A stretch of DNA of 6,828 bases, taken from Deltaproteobacteria bacterium (lineage in GTDB: Bacteria > Desulfobacterota > Desulfarculia > Adiutricales > Adiutricaceae). Made by a program: the position numbers and the translations under genes. Location of the stretch: the NCBI GenBank assembly GCA_031278835.1, contig JAITJP010000454.1, forward strand, positions 1-6,828, given 5' to 3'. The notes beneath the pieces were generated by a model. It was not told the origin of the DNA. It was given only the letters and a program-made list of their open reading frames with translations, and made no database searches. Below, piece by piece: positions 1 to 5,004 of this stretch; positions within the stretch are counted from its first letter, which is position 1, and each line of letters opens with the position of its first letter.

Positions 1-174
1 AATCACCCCCTTAAAACCGGCGGCCTGGCCCTGGTCCTGGCCGGCGGCCAGCGCCGCTACTTTGGCCCGGCCACGGGCTTACTTATTGGCGGGGTCTTGG
101 AAAAGGCCTTCCAACACGAATTTTGGTACCTTGATCACCCCTACGGTCAAGGCCGACTGGTGGTGGCCCGATGA
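1..174 (+). CDS. ABC transporter ATP-binding protein, FecE/BtuD-like, C-terminal fragment
   Basis: Frame 1 is open from the window edge to TGA at 172-174, giving the last 57 residues of a protein whose start lies outside. The segment LALVLAGGQRRYFGP followed by GGVLEKAF, an F-W-Y-L stretch and a closing GRLVVAR matches the layout of the C-terminal tail of FecE/BtuD/FhuC-type ATPases (leucine-rich strand, GG-R, a 'GP' turn, a helix of the 'vLtpelLseaFg' kind, and a short final strand). The nucleotide-binding motifs (Walker A, signature, Walker B) would lie upstream and cannot be seen. The gene directly downstream encodes a FecCD-family permease, which is the expected partner and is the main support for this call. 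The substrate cannot be read from this fragment; iron siderophore, haem and cobalamin are all possible for the family. Confidence 0.62.
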   Translation, partial: NHPLKTGGLALVLAGGQRRYFGPATGLLIGGVLEKAFQHEFWYLDHPYGQGRLVVAR

Positions 175-224
175 TCCAGCCGCCCATTAAGCCAATACTC
201 CCCCCAGGGCCGGTGACCAGATGA
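171..224 (+). other. possible 17-codon coupling ORF between ATPase and permease
   Basis: An ATG at 171-173 overlaps the ATPase stop as ATGA and opens a reading frame encoding MIQPPIKPILPPGPVTR. That frame ends in TGA at 222-224, overlapping the permease ATG at 221 as a second ATGA. The frame therefore bridges the 46-nt gap with stop/start overlaps at both ends, which would let ribosomes pass from one gene to the next. There is no obvious Shine-Dalgarno for the 171 start, and the peptide is proline-rich with no known match. It may be chance, and it is recorded because of the exact double overlap. Confidence 0.22.
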
Positions 225-1212
225 GCCCTGCCCTACGCATGACTAGCCTGATGGCCTTGTCGCTTATTATCTTGGCCCTTTGTCCTTTTTTTGGCCTAAC
301 CATTATTTCGCCAGCCTCCTTAACCATAGCCGATCACCAGGACGCCGAGGTTTTTTGGCGCCTCAGATTGCCCCGAACCGTGGCCGCTTTTTTGGCCGGA
401 GCCGGGCTCTCCCTGGGCGGCCTGATTTTTCAAGCCCTTTTTCGTAACCCCCTGGCCACGCCCTTACCCTGGGGGTTTCCTCGGGGGCTTCCTTGGGAGC
501 CTCGCTTTACTTTTGGCTCAGCGGGGCCTTTCTGGTTAAAGTCGGTAGCCTCGGTCCGCTTTTTTCCTCCCTTTTGGGGGCCTTTCTTTCCATGTTTTTG
601 GTCTGGTCGATTACCCAATCCCGAGGCGGCTTTCAAACGGCCGTCATGTTACTGGCCGGGGTGGTCATAAACTTTTTCTTTTCCAGCTTGGTCCTCTTCG
701 TTCAATACATCTCCAACGCCAATGATTCTTTACGCATCATGCACTGGCTGATGGGCTCACTAGCCAACCTGGAAACGGCCCGGCTGGCCGAACTGGCCTT
801 CGTGGTCATCATGGGCTCGCTTATGGTCATGTCCCTAGCCCCGCAAATCGATCTCTTGACGGCCGGCGAGGAACTGGCCGCCTCCCGCGGGGTCAAACTT
901 AAAAGCTTAAAAATCCAAATCTTCGTGGTGGCTTCCCTGGTGGTGGGCACGGTGGTTTCCCTGGCCGGACCGATCGGCTTTGTCGGCCTAATGGTCCCGC
1001 ACGCCTGCCGGCTGATGCTGGGCTGGAATCACCGCCGCCTTACCCCCACGGTCTTTTTCGTGGGCGGGGCCTTTTTGTGCCTGTGCGATCTGGCCTCCCG
1101 CTTAATCCTAGCCCCGGCCGAGCTGCCCATTGGCATCGTCACGGCCCTTTTGGGCGGGCCTTTTTTTCTCTGGATCCTTTTTCGAAGTAAATCAGCCGGG
1201 GATCTTTTTTAG
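221..1212 (+). pseudogene. FecCD/BtuC-family ABC transporter permease, frameshifted
   Basis: This is a membrane permease of an iron-siderophore/haem/cobalamin-type importer. The first part (ATG 221, AGGG at 206-209) reads in frame to about 463: a first membrane segment, then RLRLPRTVAAFLAGAGLSL and FRNPLATP, both hallmarks of the family. The continuation TLGVSSGASLGASLYF, the expected next motif, lies one frame away starting at 466. It runs intact through GPIGFVGLMVPHACRL and LAPAELPIGIVTALLGGPFFL to TAG at 1210-1212. Family members read NPLATP-Y-TLG; here only two bases (464-465) stand where one codon belongs, so a single base is missing. Repairing it gives about 330 residues, normal for the family, with the rest undamaged. 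This points to a recent mutation or a sequence/assembly error. A -1 ribosomal slip near 463 would also restore the frame, but no canonical slippery heptamer is present. Without repair, translation ends at 670 after 149 residues. Confidence 0.85.
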
Positions 1213-1249
1213 GCCCGGGGCGGCCTGGGGGCTAAAAAAGCTCCCTTGT

Positions 1250-1296
1250 GGCCAAAAAACCACCCTTGGAGCCACTTGAGGGACCTTTTTTGGGCC
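1250..1296 (+). terminator. terminator-like inverted repeat after the permease
   Basis: GGCCAAAAAA (1250-1259) faces TTTTTTGGGCC (1286-1296), pairing over about ten bases with one bulged G. Inside, CCCT (1263-1266) pairs with AGGG (1279-1282), with G-U pairs extending it. The inner hairpin is followed directly by six T (1286-1291), and on the reverse strand by the complement of the A-run, so it could work in both directions. A smaller hairpin with a five-A loop sits just before it at 1227-1245 (GGGGGCT with AGCTCCC, one G-U pair). The inner stem is short, so confidence is moderate. Confidence 0.4.
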
Positions 1297-1393
1297 AAAT
1301 TTTTTCCCCGGCCCTTGGGTCTAACTAAGCGAAAATCAAAGTCATTATTAAGCTTTAGCCTTAGGCCACAAATTGAGTATTTTTTTTCGCCTA

Positions 1394-1422
1394 TTGACAT
1401 TTTTCTAATAAAGGTTTATAGA
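1394..1422 (+). promoter_or_regulatory. sigma-70-type promoter
   Basis: A perfect -35 hexamer TTGACA (1394-1399) is separated by exactly 17 bases from TATAGA (1417-1422), a 4/6 match to the -10 consensus, within an AT-rich stretch. The predicted start is near 1429-1430. This is the best -35 in the window, and it drives rightward transcription into a leader of about 220 nt before the gene at 1650. Confidence 0.62.
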
Positions 1423-1429
1423 TATTGAG

Positions 1430-1600
1430 GTTATCAAGGGACTAACCTGTAACCCAGGCCAGGCTGGGCCGCTCAGCCTAGCCGGCCGCCACAAGAAGCT
1501 TCCAGACCCAGGCCCCCTTAAGCTATTTTTTCTAGGTCGAGCCCAGGCCAGGGGTAAAATTTTGGTTTTTAGGTTTTTTTCACCTAGGCCCTGGGAAAAG
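1430..1600 (+). promoter_or_regulatory. structured 5' leader or small RNA with competing hairpins
   Basis: GGTTA (1429-1433) can pair with TAACC (1443-1447). Next, GGCCAGGCTG (1457-1466) pairs with CAGCCTAGCC (1474-1483), nine of ten positions, around a 7-base loop. Further down, CCCAGGCC (1542-1549) pairs with GGCCCTGGG (1587-1595, one bulged C), enclosing a nested TAGGT/ACCTA hairpin (1570-1574, 1582-1586). The 11-mer CCCAGGCCAGG occurs exactly twice (1453-1463 and 1542-1552), so either copy could pair with the 1587-1595 arm. That would give mutually exclusive folds, a possible switch. A T-run at 1525-1531 follows a weak AGCTT/AAGCT pairing. The GGCC-rich composition makes chance pairing easy, so the structure is shown but its function is inferred. 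Confidence 0.35.
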
Positions 1601-1649
1601 ACCTTGAAGGCACAAAAAATAAAAAAATTCTAGTCTTATGAGGGATTAC

Positions 1650-2375
1650 ATGGAACTGGACACCAGCCTGGCCGAGGAAATCGAGGTTGAGATTATAGAC
1701 GACATTGAGCTGCCCACCAACTTTGAAAGTTTTGGCGGGCCTTTTCCTTACGACTCCAAACACCTTCGCCGGGTGGCTGGCTCCCTTTTTGGTGAGGCCC
1801 TGGCCATCGCCAAACCCAAAGCGGCTTTTCGGGTCTCGCTTCTGGCCATCGAAGATTTGGGCCTGGGCCACAAGATTGAGGTCGGCCCGGTGGTCTTAAC
1901 CGACCAAATTTTAACCGATAATTTAAAAGACCTGGGCCGGGTCTTTCCCTTTCTGGCCACCGAAGGCCCGGAACTGGCCCAGTGGGCTCAAGGCCTAAGC
2001 GCCCGGGACAAAACGGCCGCCTTTGTCATCAGATACATGGCCTTAAAGGAAGCCGAAAGACGCCTCGAAGAACGTTTGACCGAACTCTACGGCCTGTCGC
2101 GCCTGGGGGCCATGAGCCCCGGAGTCCTTCCGGCTTGGCCCCTAACCGGTCAAGAAAGCCTCTTTGAACTCCTCGAGCCCCTACCCAGCCAGCTGGGCGT
2201 TAGCCTAAAAAAGGGCACCTATTGGATGATCCCGGACGTCTCCTCGTCGGGCCTGTACTTTGAAACCGAGGCCGGTTTCCACAACTGCCGCCTCTGCCCC
2301 TTGGATACTTGCCCCCTAAGGCGCTTTGGCCGCGACCACGTTGAAAACGTGCCCATCCAGGGCCTGTTGGGCTAA
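1650..2375 (+). CDS. stand-alone vitamin B12-dependent methionine synthase activation domain-like protein
   Basis: The 241-residue protein resembles short proteins related to the MetH activation region. In full-length MetH that domain binds S-adenosylmethionine and supports reductive methylation of inactive cob(II)alamin. The N-terminus is acidic. Recognisable parts are RRVAGSLFGEAL near 40-51, MSPGVLPAWPLTGQ near 155-168 (the family's SPG..pl..Q element), LGVSLKKGTYWMIPDVSSSG near 182-201 (iGV.Lt...MM.P..S.SG) and a C-terminal C-x2-C-x4-C (Cys213, Cys216, Cys221) followed by an Arg pair. The cysteines could hold a metal or Fe-S cluster; this is inference. Start choice: an ATG at 1638 lies 12 bases upstream, but GAGGG at 1640-1644 sits five bases before the ATG at 1650, so 1650 is preferred. 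No metH, methyltransferase or corrinoid protein lies in the window, so its partner is unknown. The activation-domain family is fairly secure; the biochemical role is not. Confidence 0.7.
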   Translation: MELDTSLAEEIEVEIIDDIELPTNFESFGGPFPYDSKHLRRVAGSLFGEALAIAKPKAAFRVSLLAIEDLGLGHKIEVGPVVLTDQILTDNLKDLGRVFPFLATEGPELAQWAQGLSARDKTAAFVIRYMALKEAERRLEERLTELYGLSRLGAMSPGVLPAWPLTGQESLFELLEPLPSQLGVSLKKGTYWMIPDVSSSGLYFETEAGFHNCRLCPLDTCPLRRFGRDHVENVPIQGLLG

Positions 2376-2393
2376 GCCCAGCCAGCCCAACAG
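2364..2393 (+). terminator. perfect 10-bp inverted repeat over the stop codon
   Basis: CTGTTGGGCT (2364-2373) and AGCCCAACAG (2384-2393) are exact reverse complements around a 10-base loop that includes the end of the TAA stop. No T-run follows, so it is not a classical intrinsic terminator. It could stabilise the 3' end of the message or assist factor-dependent termination. Confidence 0.4.
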
Positions 2394-2433
2394 CTCTCCC
2401 CCCTGCCAAAATAGCCTCAGCCAGGCCCAAGCT

Positions 2434-2465
2434 GCCCAGGCCTACCTGGGCGGACTCCTGGGCGG
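2434..2465 (+). repeat. hairpin with duplicated 3' arm
   Basis: GCCCAGG (2434-2440) pairs perfectly with CCTGGGC (2445-2451) around a CCTA loop. The 9-mer CCTGGGCGG occurs at 2445-2453 and again at 2457-2465, so a second arm could compete for the same partner. It lies just upstream of the rplS promoter. Its role is unknown. Confidence 0.3.
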
Positions 2466-2479
2466 CCCCAAAAAAAACC

Positions 2480-2508
2480 TTGCCTAAGGGCGACAAGTCT
2501 ACTATAAT
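2480..2508 (+). promoter_or_regulatory. rplS promoter
   Basis: A perfect -10 TATAAT (2503-2508) lies 17 bases after TTGCCT (2480-2485), a 4/6 match to the -35 consensus. Transcription would begin near 2515, about 85 bases before rplS, giving the ribosomal protein gene its own promoter. Confidence 0.6.
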
Positions 2509-2533
2509 TTCAAGTTACCGCTTTTGTCCCTGG

Positions 2534-2558
2534 AGGGCCCCTTAGGCCCCTGGGCCCT
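2534..2558 (+). promoter_or_regulatory. rplS leader hairpin
   Basis: AGGGCCC (2534-2540) and GGGCCCT (2552-2558) form a perfect 7-bp stem with an 11-base loop in the 5' untranslated leader, 27 bases before the Shine-Dalgarno. Ribosomal protein genes are often controlled by binding of their own product to such leaders; whether L19 does so here is inference. Confidence 0.3.
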
Positions 2559-2599
2559 AAAAGCCACTTTAGCTCGTTATTTTCAGGAGTTTTTTTGCC

Positions 2600-2974
2600 A
2601 TGAGCCTCATCGCCAAAATAGATTATGAACAGATGCGTTTTGATCTCCCAACCTTTCGCGCCGGCGACACCGTGGCCGTTCACGTCCGAATCAAGGAAGG
2701 CGACAAAGAAAGGGTCCAGATTTTTAAGGGCATGGTCATCCGTTTCCGTAAGGGGGCCATGGATTCCAGCTTTACCGTCAGGAAGGTTTCCAACGGCATT
2801 GGCGTTGAGAGAATTTTTCCCACCTTTTCGCCCATCATTGACAAGATTGAAGTCATTTCCGAGGGCAAGGTCCGCCGCTCCCGGCTCTATTACCTAAGAG
2901 CCCTAAGGGGTAAGGCTTCCAAGGTCAAGACCAAAAACAAATACTTCAAACAAGGCCCGGCCAAAAAAGCCTAA
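2600..2974 (+). CDS. rplS: 50S ribosomal protein L19 (bL19)
   Basis: The 124-residue product is a component of the large ribosomal subunit, located at the interface with the 30S subunit. The sequence carries the family core clearly: FRAGDTVAVHVRIKEGDKER near 19-38, then IFKGMVIRFRKG, and the highly conserved FTVRKVSNGIGVERIFP with SPIIDKIEV, followed by the basic RRSRLYYLRALRGKASKVK tail. The length is normal for bL19. AGGAG (2585-2589) lies 10 bases before the ATG. It has its own promoter and leader hairpin, and it is followed by a terminator-like hairpin and then rnhB. In many bacteria rplS closes an rpsP-rimM-trmD-rplS operon; here the upstream gene is unrelated. Confidence 0.98.
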   Translation: MSLIAKIDYEQMRFDLPTFRAGDTVAVHVRIKEGDKERVQIFKGMVIRFRKGAMDSSFTVRKVSNGIGVERIFPTFSPIIDKIEVISEGKVRRSRLYYLRALRGKASKVKTKNKYFKQGPAKKA

Positions 2975-2985
2975 GGCCAAGGCCT

Positions 2986-3010
2986 AAGGCCTAAATAAAG
3001 GCCTTTTTTT
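2986..3010 (+). terminator. intrinsic terminator/attenuator between rplS and rnhB
   Basis: AAGGCC (2986-2991) pairs with GGCCTT (3000-3005) around an 8-base AT-rich loop, and a run of seven T (3004-3010) follows. It begins 12 bases after the rplS stop and ends 15 bases before rnhB. The stem is short, so partial read-through into rnhB is likely and no separate rnhB promoter was seen. Confidence 0.5.
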
Positions 3011-3025
3011 CCAAGGATTGTAGCC

Positions 3026-3700
3026 ATGAAAGGGCTTTTGGAAAACCTTCAAGCCGTCCCAAGCTCCAGCGAGTCCCAGGACGGCTTATTTTCGCCCCTG
3101 TATCGCTACGATCGTTCGCGCTCTCTTAGGCCCTTGGCCGGACTTGACGAGGCGGGCCGGGGTCCCTTGGCCGGACCCTTGGTGGCCGCCGCCGTCATCT
3201 TGCCCGAGGGCTTTGATTCCCCCCAAATAAACGATTCCAAGAAACTAAAGGCCTCGGAGCGCCAAAAAGCCTTTGAGCTGATTACCGCCCAGGCCCTGCA
3301 CTGGGCCTTTGAGGTCATCAGCCCGGCCGAGGTCGATCGCCTCAACCCCCTGGCCGCCTCCCTTTTGGCCATGGCCAGGGCCCTGGCCAAGCTGCCCCAA
3401 AAGCCCCAACTGGCCTTGGTGGACGGTAACCAGGCCCCCAAGCTGGATTGCCCGGTCCTGACCGTGGTCAAGGGCGACGCCACCTCCCTTTCCATTGCCG
3501 CCGCCTCCATCCTGGCCAAGGTGCTTCGAGATGGCCTAATGCTCGAAGCGCACGCCCGCTACCCTGACTACGGCTTTGATCGCCACAAAGGTTACGGCAC
3601 CAAGGAACACCTCCGGGCCCTGGAAAAATTGGGGCCCTGCCCCATCCACCGCCTAACTTACCGGGGCGTTAAAAAAGTTCCCAAGACGACTTTGTTTTAA
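3026..3700 (+). CDS. rnhB: ribonuclease HII
   Basis: RNase HII cleaves the RNA strand of RNA-DNA hybrids and removes single ribonucleotides misincorporated in DNA; it is a cytosolic, metal-dependent enzyme. The 224-residue product shows all the signatures: GLDEAGRGPLAGPLVAAAVIL at 39-59 with catalytic Asp41 and Glu42, DSKKL at 70-74, VDGN with catalytic Asp133, and SIAAASILAKVLRD ending in catalytic Asp169. The C-terminal GYGTKEHL and GPCPIHRLTYRGV blocks are also present. An N-terminal extension of about 35 residues before the core is serine- and arginine-rich, longer than in many homologues. AAGGA (3013-3017) lies 8 bases before the ATG. The stop is one base from the rsmI start, so the two are probably translated together. 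Confidence 0.97.
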   Translation: MKGLLENLQAVPSSSESQDGLFSPLYRYDRSRSLRPLAGLDEAGRGPLAGPLVAAAVILPEGFDSPQINDSKKLKASERQKAFELITAQALHWAFEVISPAEVDRLNPLAASLLAMARALAKLPQKPQLALVDGNQAPKLDCPVLTVVKGDATSLSIAAASILAKVLRDGLMLEAHARYPDYGFDRHKGYGTKEHLRALEKLGPCPIHRLTYRGVKKVPKTTLF

Positions 3701-3701
3701 G

Positions 3702-4634
3702 ATGTCCAGCCCAGCCCCCAAGCCCGCGCCCAAGCCGGCCCCCAGCCCAGCCACTAAGCCCACCCCGGCCCAGGGCCAGACCCTGGCCCCAGGCCTTTAT
3801 TTGCTGCCCAGCCCCTTAGGTAACCTAGCTGACCTAAGCCAGCGCTTTGTCCAAATCGCCTCAGCCGCCTCGGTCATCGCCGCCGAGGACACCCGTAGAA
3901 CTCTTAAGCTACTTAACCATCTGGGGCTAAAGAAAAAACTTTACTCTTACCGCGAAGAAAATCACCGAACCATCTTACCAAGCCTACTAAGACATCTGGC
4001 TCAAGGTGAGATCGTGGCCTACCTAAGCGACGCCGGGGCCCCCTGCGTGGCCGATCCCGGGGCTGGGCTGGTTTCTGAGGCCAGAAACTCAGGCTTTGCC
4101 GTCTTCCCCATCCCCGGCCCCTCGGCCGTGATTACCGCCCTAATGGCCTCGGGCTTTGAGGCCTCCAGCTTTACTTTCCTGGGTTTTTTGTCGCCCAAAT
4201 CAGAAAGCCGTCAAAAATACCTAGAATCCATCAAAGACCGGCCCGAGCCGATCATAATTTTTATTCCGCCCCATAAACTCCTGGCCACCTTGGAAGATCT
4301 CCTAAAAGTCCTGGGCCCCAGACCGGCCCTGATGGCCCGGGAGATGACCAAGCTGCACGAAGAATATTTGGCCCTAAACCTAGACCAGCTCCTAAGCGAG
4401 GTCACCAAAAAGCCCCGCCGCGGCGAGCTGACCCTGGTCATTGGCCCCAATCAGGCCAAAAGCCCAATTAGCCTTGAGCCGCCCAGCCCAGAACTAATCG
4501 AACAAATAAAAAACGATAGCCGGCCCACCAAAGAAGTCGCCGCCCATTACGCCCAAACTCAGGGCCTATCCAAAAAGGCCCTGTACCATTTAATCCTAGA
4601 GATCCGTAAAAAACAAACTCTTGATCATGAATAA
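3702..4634 (+). CDS. rsmI: 16S rRNA (cytidine(1402)-2'-O)-methyltransferase
   Basis: RsmI uses S-adenosylmethionine to methylate the 2'-hydroxyl of C1402 in the 30S decoding centre. The 310-residue product has the tetrapyrrole-methylase-like fold: YLLPSPLGNLADLSQR near 33-48 (family ATPIGNL.D), AEDTRRTLKLL near 61-71, YREENH, the SAM-site loop LSDAGAPCVADPG at 108-120 and PIPGPSA at 136-142. The expected FLSPKS, AREMTKLHEE and RRGELTLVI blocks follow. The C-terminal helical region (about 265-303, R-P-T-K-E-V-A-A ... KKALYHLIL) matches the family's small tail domain. Residues 4-23 are an unusual Pro/Ala/Lys repeat (PAPKPAPKPAPSPATKP), probably disordered and not part of the fold. No good Shine-Dalgarno precedes the ATG; translation likely depends on coupling with rnhB, whose stop is one base upstream. 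The true start could be internal, but no nearby in-frame ATG follows. Confidence 0.95.
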   Translation: MSSPAPKPAPKPAPSPATKPTPAQGQTLAPGLYLLPSPLGNLADLSQRFVQIASAASVIAAEDTRRTLKLLNHLGLKKKLYSYREENHRTILPSLLRHLAQGEIVAYLSDAGAPCVADPGAGLVSEARNSGFAVFPIPGPSAVITALMASGFEASSFTFLGFLSPKSESRQKYLESIKDRPEPIIIFIPPHKLLATLEDLLKVLGPRPALMAREMTKLHEEYLALNLDQLLSEVTKKPRRGELTLVIGPNQAKSPISLEPPSPELIEQIKNDSRPTKEVAAHYAQTQGLSKKALYHLILEIRKKQTLDHE

Positions 4635-4657
4635 AAAACCAATATTTTATACTCATA

Positions 4658-4679
4658 TGATTATTTAATCTCCTAATCA
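4658..4679. repeat. inverted repeat, possible operator
   Basis: TGATTA (4658-4663) and TAATCA (4674-4679) are exact reverse complements with a 10-base spacer, inside an AT-rich patch just after rsmI. A centre-to-centre distance of 16 bp is somewhat more than one helical turn, in the range seen for dimeric regulator sites, but AT-rich sequence makes short palindromes common. Confidence 0.22.
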
Positions 4680-4803
4680 GCCATTCTTACCTTGTTTTTA
4701 AAAAAAAATTAACAAAAACTCATAACTCTGGCCCCAGGCCAGCCCAAAAGCTAAAAAAAAAACAAAAAATCATCAAACCCTTTAAGCCTTTGCCCCCCCC
4801 GTG

Positions 4804-4843
4804 GGGCCCAATCGGGCCAAGGCCGGGCCCAATCACGCCAAGG
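4804..4843. repeat. two-copy direct repeat, 21-bp period
   Basis: The 19-mers at 4804-4822 and 4825-4843 share 17 of 19 bases: GGGCCCAATC, two variable bases, then GCCAAGG. The 21-bp period is two helical turns, so both copies face the same side of the DNA. Each contains GGGCCC, and GGCCC-AATC-GGGCC (4805-4818) can form a small hairpin. They lie about 160-200 bases before ribBA, and their role is unknown. Confidence 0.5.
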
Positions 4844-4927
4844 TCATTATTTAAAAAAAAGCTCAGCCGTGGTATTCTTCCTAAGGTAAGCGACCAGAAC
4901 CAATCAGGCCTAGCCAGCCCTCTGGGC

Positions 4928-4977
4928 CTTGGAAAAGCCGCCCCTGGCCGCCAAGAAACAAAAAAATTTTTTTTTCC
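4928..4977 (+). promoter_or_regulatory. hairpin plus A7T9 tract in the ribBA leader
   Basis: CTTGG (4928-4932) pairs with CCAAG (4951-4955) around a GC-rich loop, and is followed by seven A (4960-4966) and nine T (4967-4975). GGAAAA (4931-4936) can alternatively pair with TTTTCC (4972-4977), and the A7T7 core is itself a palindrome. The arrangement is terminator- or attenuator-like and ends 10 bases before the ribBA Shine-Dalgarno. The hairpin is weak, so this is a candidate only. Confidence 0.28.
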
Positions 4978-5004
4978 TATCCAGCCTAAAGGATTGAACG
5001 CATC

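Larger units (their letters stand above)
1213..1649. other. non-coding region between permease and MetH activation-like gene
   Basis: There is no credible gene in these 437 bases; short open frames on both strands here are low-complexity. The first 90 bases hold terminator-like inverted repeats serving the transporter genes. About 1330-1430 is AT-rich and carries a promoter. From about 1430 to 1600 lies GC-rich, hairpin-forming sequence interrupted by T-runs, consistent with a structured leader or a small RNA. No tRNA or named riboswitch core could be recognised. Confidence 0.6.
4635..5004. other. non-coding region between rsmI and ribBA
   Basis: This 370-base spacer has no credible gene. 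It holds an AT-rich patch (about 4632-4722) with an inverted repeat, long A-runs (4700-4708, 4753-4762) and a C8 run (4793-4800). It also holds a GC-rich tandem repeat (4804-4843) and, close to ribBA, hairpin-forming sequence next to an A7T9 tract. No clear sigma-70 promoter stands out: TTTAAA (4850-4855) and TATTCT (4873-4878) with 17-bp spacing is only a weak candidate. The conserved core of the FMN riboswitch, often found before ribB or ribBA, was looked for and not seen. Confidence 0.6.

Noticed and set aside
461..480. Programmed -1 frameshift as the normal way to make the permease
   Set aside because: No canonical X XXY YYZ heptamer in the starting frame and no obvious stimulatory structure; permeases of this family are not known to use frameshifting. 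A missing base is simpler.
1268..1281. GCCACT word like part of a cobalamin riboswitch core
   Set aside because: No B12-box or other core element is nearby, and it lies inside the terminator-like repeat upstream of the promoter.
1209..1428. Short open frames on both strands in the first spacer
   Set aside because: They overlap the terminator-like repeats and the promoter, consist of Lys/Pro/Phe-rich low-complexity sequence and have no start signals.
1429..1470. Resemblance to the start of a SAM-I riboswitch (TTATCAAGGGA)
   Set aside because: The conserved GGCCC..TGAAACC and GGCAACC blocks that should follow are absent or out of order, so the likeness is limited to one short word.
2200..2496. 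98-codon minus-strand frame over the end of the MetH activation-like gene
   Set aside because: It is a shadow of the real gene; the Gly/Arg-rich translation matches no family.
4753..4800. Long A and C homopolymers as phase-variation tracts
   Set aside because: They lie in a spacer away from any start codon and no promoter is positioned around them.
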